Shown here: piece after piece, positions 62,820 to 64,000 of the stretch | Numbering within the stretch: position 1 is the stretch's first letter | Layout of the letters: the number at the start of each line of letters is the position of its first letter | Origin: Stromatinia cepivora | Taxonomy: Eukaryota > Ascomycota > Leotiomycetes > Helotiales > Sclerotiniaceae | Assembly: GCA_014898415.1 (NCBI GenBank) | Contig: RCTD01000009.1 | Coordinates: forward strand, 868,001-932,000 | Reading direction: 5' to 3' | DNA length: 64,000 bases | Made by a program: the position numbers and the translations under genes | Notes under the pieces: generated by a model | Told to the model about the DNA's origin: nothing | Databases searched by the model: none | What the model saw: the letters and a program-made list of their open reading frames with translations, nothing else

Positions 62820-64000
62820 CTACTCGTCCTTCTTCTCCTCCTTTGGTAGTGAGAACCAGCAAATCATCATGACCACGAATAGGCCTAAAGCAATAGGATG
62901 CAAGACGAAATTGCCCACAGCCTGGGCCAACACTCCAGTGGTGAAAGGAGCAATGGCACCGCCAGAACTACCAAGAGCACTGATGACACTCAATCCACTA
63001 ACTTGGTATTGGCGAGGGATAAGGCGAGTGAAGACGTAGGCGGCACATGGATAGACGGGGCCTAGAAGGAGACCGACGATAGAAACCGCAACAGCGTCTC
63101 CGATGACATTGGGAACACCCCAAACGAGTCCTTCGAAAACAGCCGAAAGAACCACAACGATAAACACAAACCTCTTTTCACCAATCTTGTGTCCAATGGG
63201 AGAAAGGAGGAAACGACCGAGTGTAATACCGCCCCAGAAACCAGCAGTAACATAACCGGCATCGGTATTGGCACCTCTAACTTGTTGAAGGAAGTAGACG
63301 ACCCATCCAGAAATAGAAACTTCTGCACCTTGATACGAGAAAATGAAAATAGCTCCAATCAAGACGGCTCTTAACTTGGCAGCTTTCAATATTTCTATTA
63401 ACTCCTTCTTTGCACTGAATTTTGGTTTGTTTCCTGACGGCGTTCGATTGAGCAGGGCGACTTCATTTGGATCTTCGTAGTCCCAGAACGCCCATCCGGC
63501 AAAGACCAGATTCACGAGAGTCATTCCTAGCGGAATGAAATAGAAACGACTCCATAAAACGCCAGCTGAGACGAGCGCGGTAGCTGACAATGGGGCAATA
63601 ATACCTCCAATTCCGTAAGCACCATGCATGAATCCTAACATTCTAGTACCATTGTCGAGGTTAGCAGCAAAAACATTAGATAATGACAAATTGATTGCCA
63701 TGCCAAATCCGATGAATAAGAATGCCATGACGACCACAGGGAACGGAGGGTTGGTAACAATCATCACATAACCGATACTCATGATAGCTTCGGCAAACAT
63801 GATAGATTTGGCTCTTCCAATTCGAGCTCTGATAGCATCTATGAAAAAGGCCGCTGAAATATAACCTATTGCTTGAGTGATGAATATGAGAGATACGAGT
63901 CGTTCTTGAATAGCATAGGCTCTAAGATTCAATCAGCAATTGTCCTTGTTTCTTAGGAATGATCTAACATACATGATCATTTTCGGAATGAGTGGTCCAG
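62820..64000 (-). CDS. Major facilitator superfamily transporter, 5' part missing
   Basis: The C-terminal two exons of a gene that starts beyond the window: 64000-63973 (partial; GPLIPKMI) and 63921-62820, with intron 63922-63972. The visible 376 residues contain most of a 12-helix MFS protein. The N-half has GPLIP at the end of helix 1, the loop FIDAIRARIGRAKSIMFAEA in the position of the MFS signature between helices 2 and 3, and GFMHGAYGIGGIIAP. The C-half has SYQGAEVSISGWVVYFL, GFWGGITLGRFLLSPIGHKI and GLLLGPVYPCAAYVF, ending LPKEEKKDE. HGAYGIGG with GFWGGITLGR resembles the FHS/Bsc6-like subgroup of fungal MFS proteins. Substrate unknown. Confidence 0.88.

Overview
The window is nuclear DNA of a filamentous ascomycete. 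Introns are short (about 48-100 nt, usually GTATGT/GTAAGT...CTAAC...AG), intergenic spaces are long and rich in microsatellites, and one transposon relic is A+T-saturated in the way expected from repeat-induced point mutation (RIP). Protein style (fungal hybrid histidine kinase, Pkc1, GH28 pectinase, secretory lipase) suggests a Leotiomycete, probably Sclerotiniaceae (Botrytis/Sclerotinia type). That placement is an inference from memory, not a search. All exon coordinates were worked out by hand from frame, splice signals and protein continuity.

Layout. 0-10 kb: the 3' end of an Arc1/EMAPII-type tRNA-binding protein, a conserved unknown acidic protein, a PNPOx-like flavoprotein, a five-exon secreted GH28 galacturonidase, and a fungal protein of unknown role with a possible acylation N-terminus. 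10.4-12.8 kb: a 2.37-kb decayed Tc1/mariner (pogo-like) element with TA duplication, CAGTAGAACCTG termini and an internal (TAA)n/(TTA)n hairpin. 13.8-27.3 kb: a 1470-aa hybrid histidine kinase, a 280-bp perfect heptamer array, phosphomevalonate kinase (ERG8), and a 1187-aa mitochondrial PPR protein. 28.6-34.5 kb: two tandem XPG/GEN1-like nuclease genes, the second interrupted by two in-frame TAA codons. 34.8-36.7 kb: a cytochrome P450.

37-46 kb is gene-poor. It holds a secretory lipase, a possible small acidic-repeat gene and a broken berberine-bridge-type FAD oxidoreductase. 46.8-64 kb is a housekeeping stretch: the Rieske protein of complex III, CCT1 chaperonin and cytosolic prolyl-tRNA synthetase (divergent pair), protein kinase C, an acyl-CoA dehydrogenase, and a partial MFS transporter at the right edge.

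No single pathway or secondary-metabolite cluster links the genes. The points most worth following are the tandem XPG-like pair with its nonsense-interrupted copy, the recurring in-frame TAA theme in the two broken genes, the enlarged receiver domain of the histidine kinase, the transposon relic with its microsatellite, and the perfect heptamer array. I saw no tRNA, rRNA, CRISPR or prokaryotic feature.
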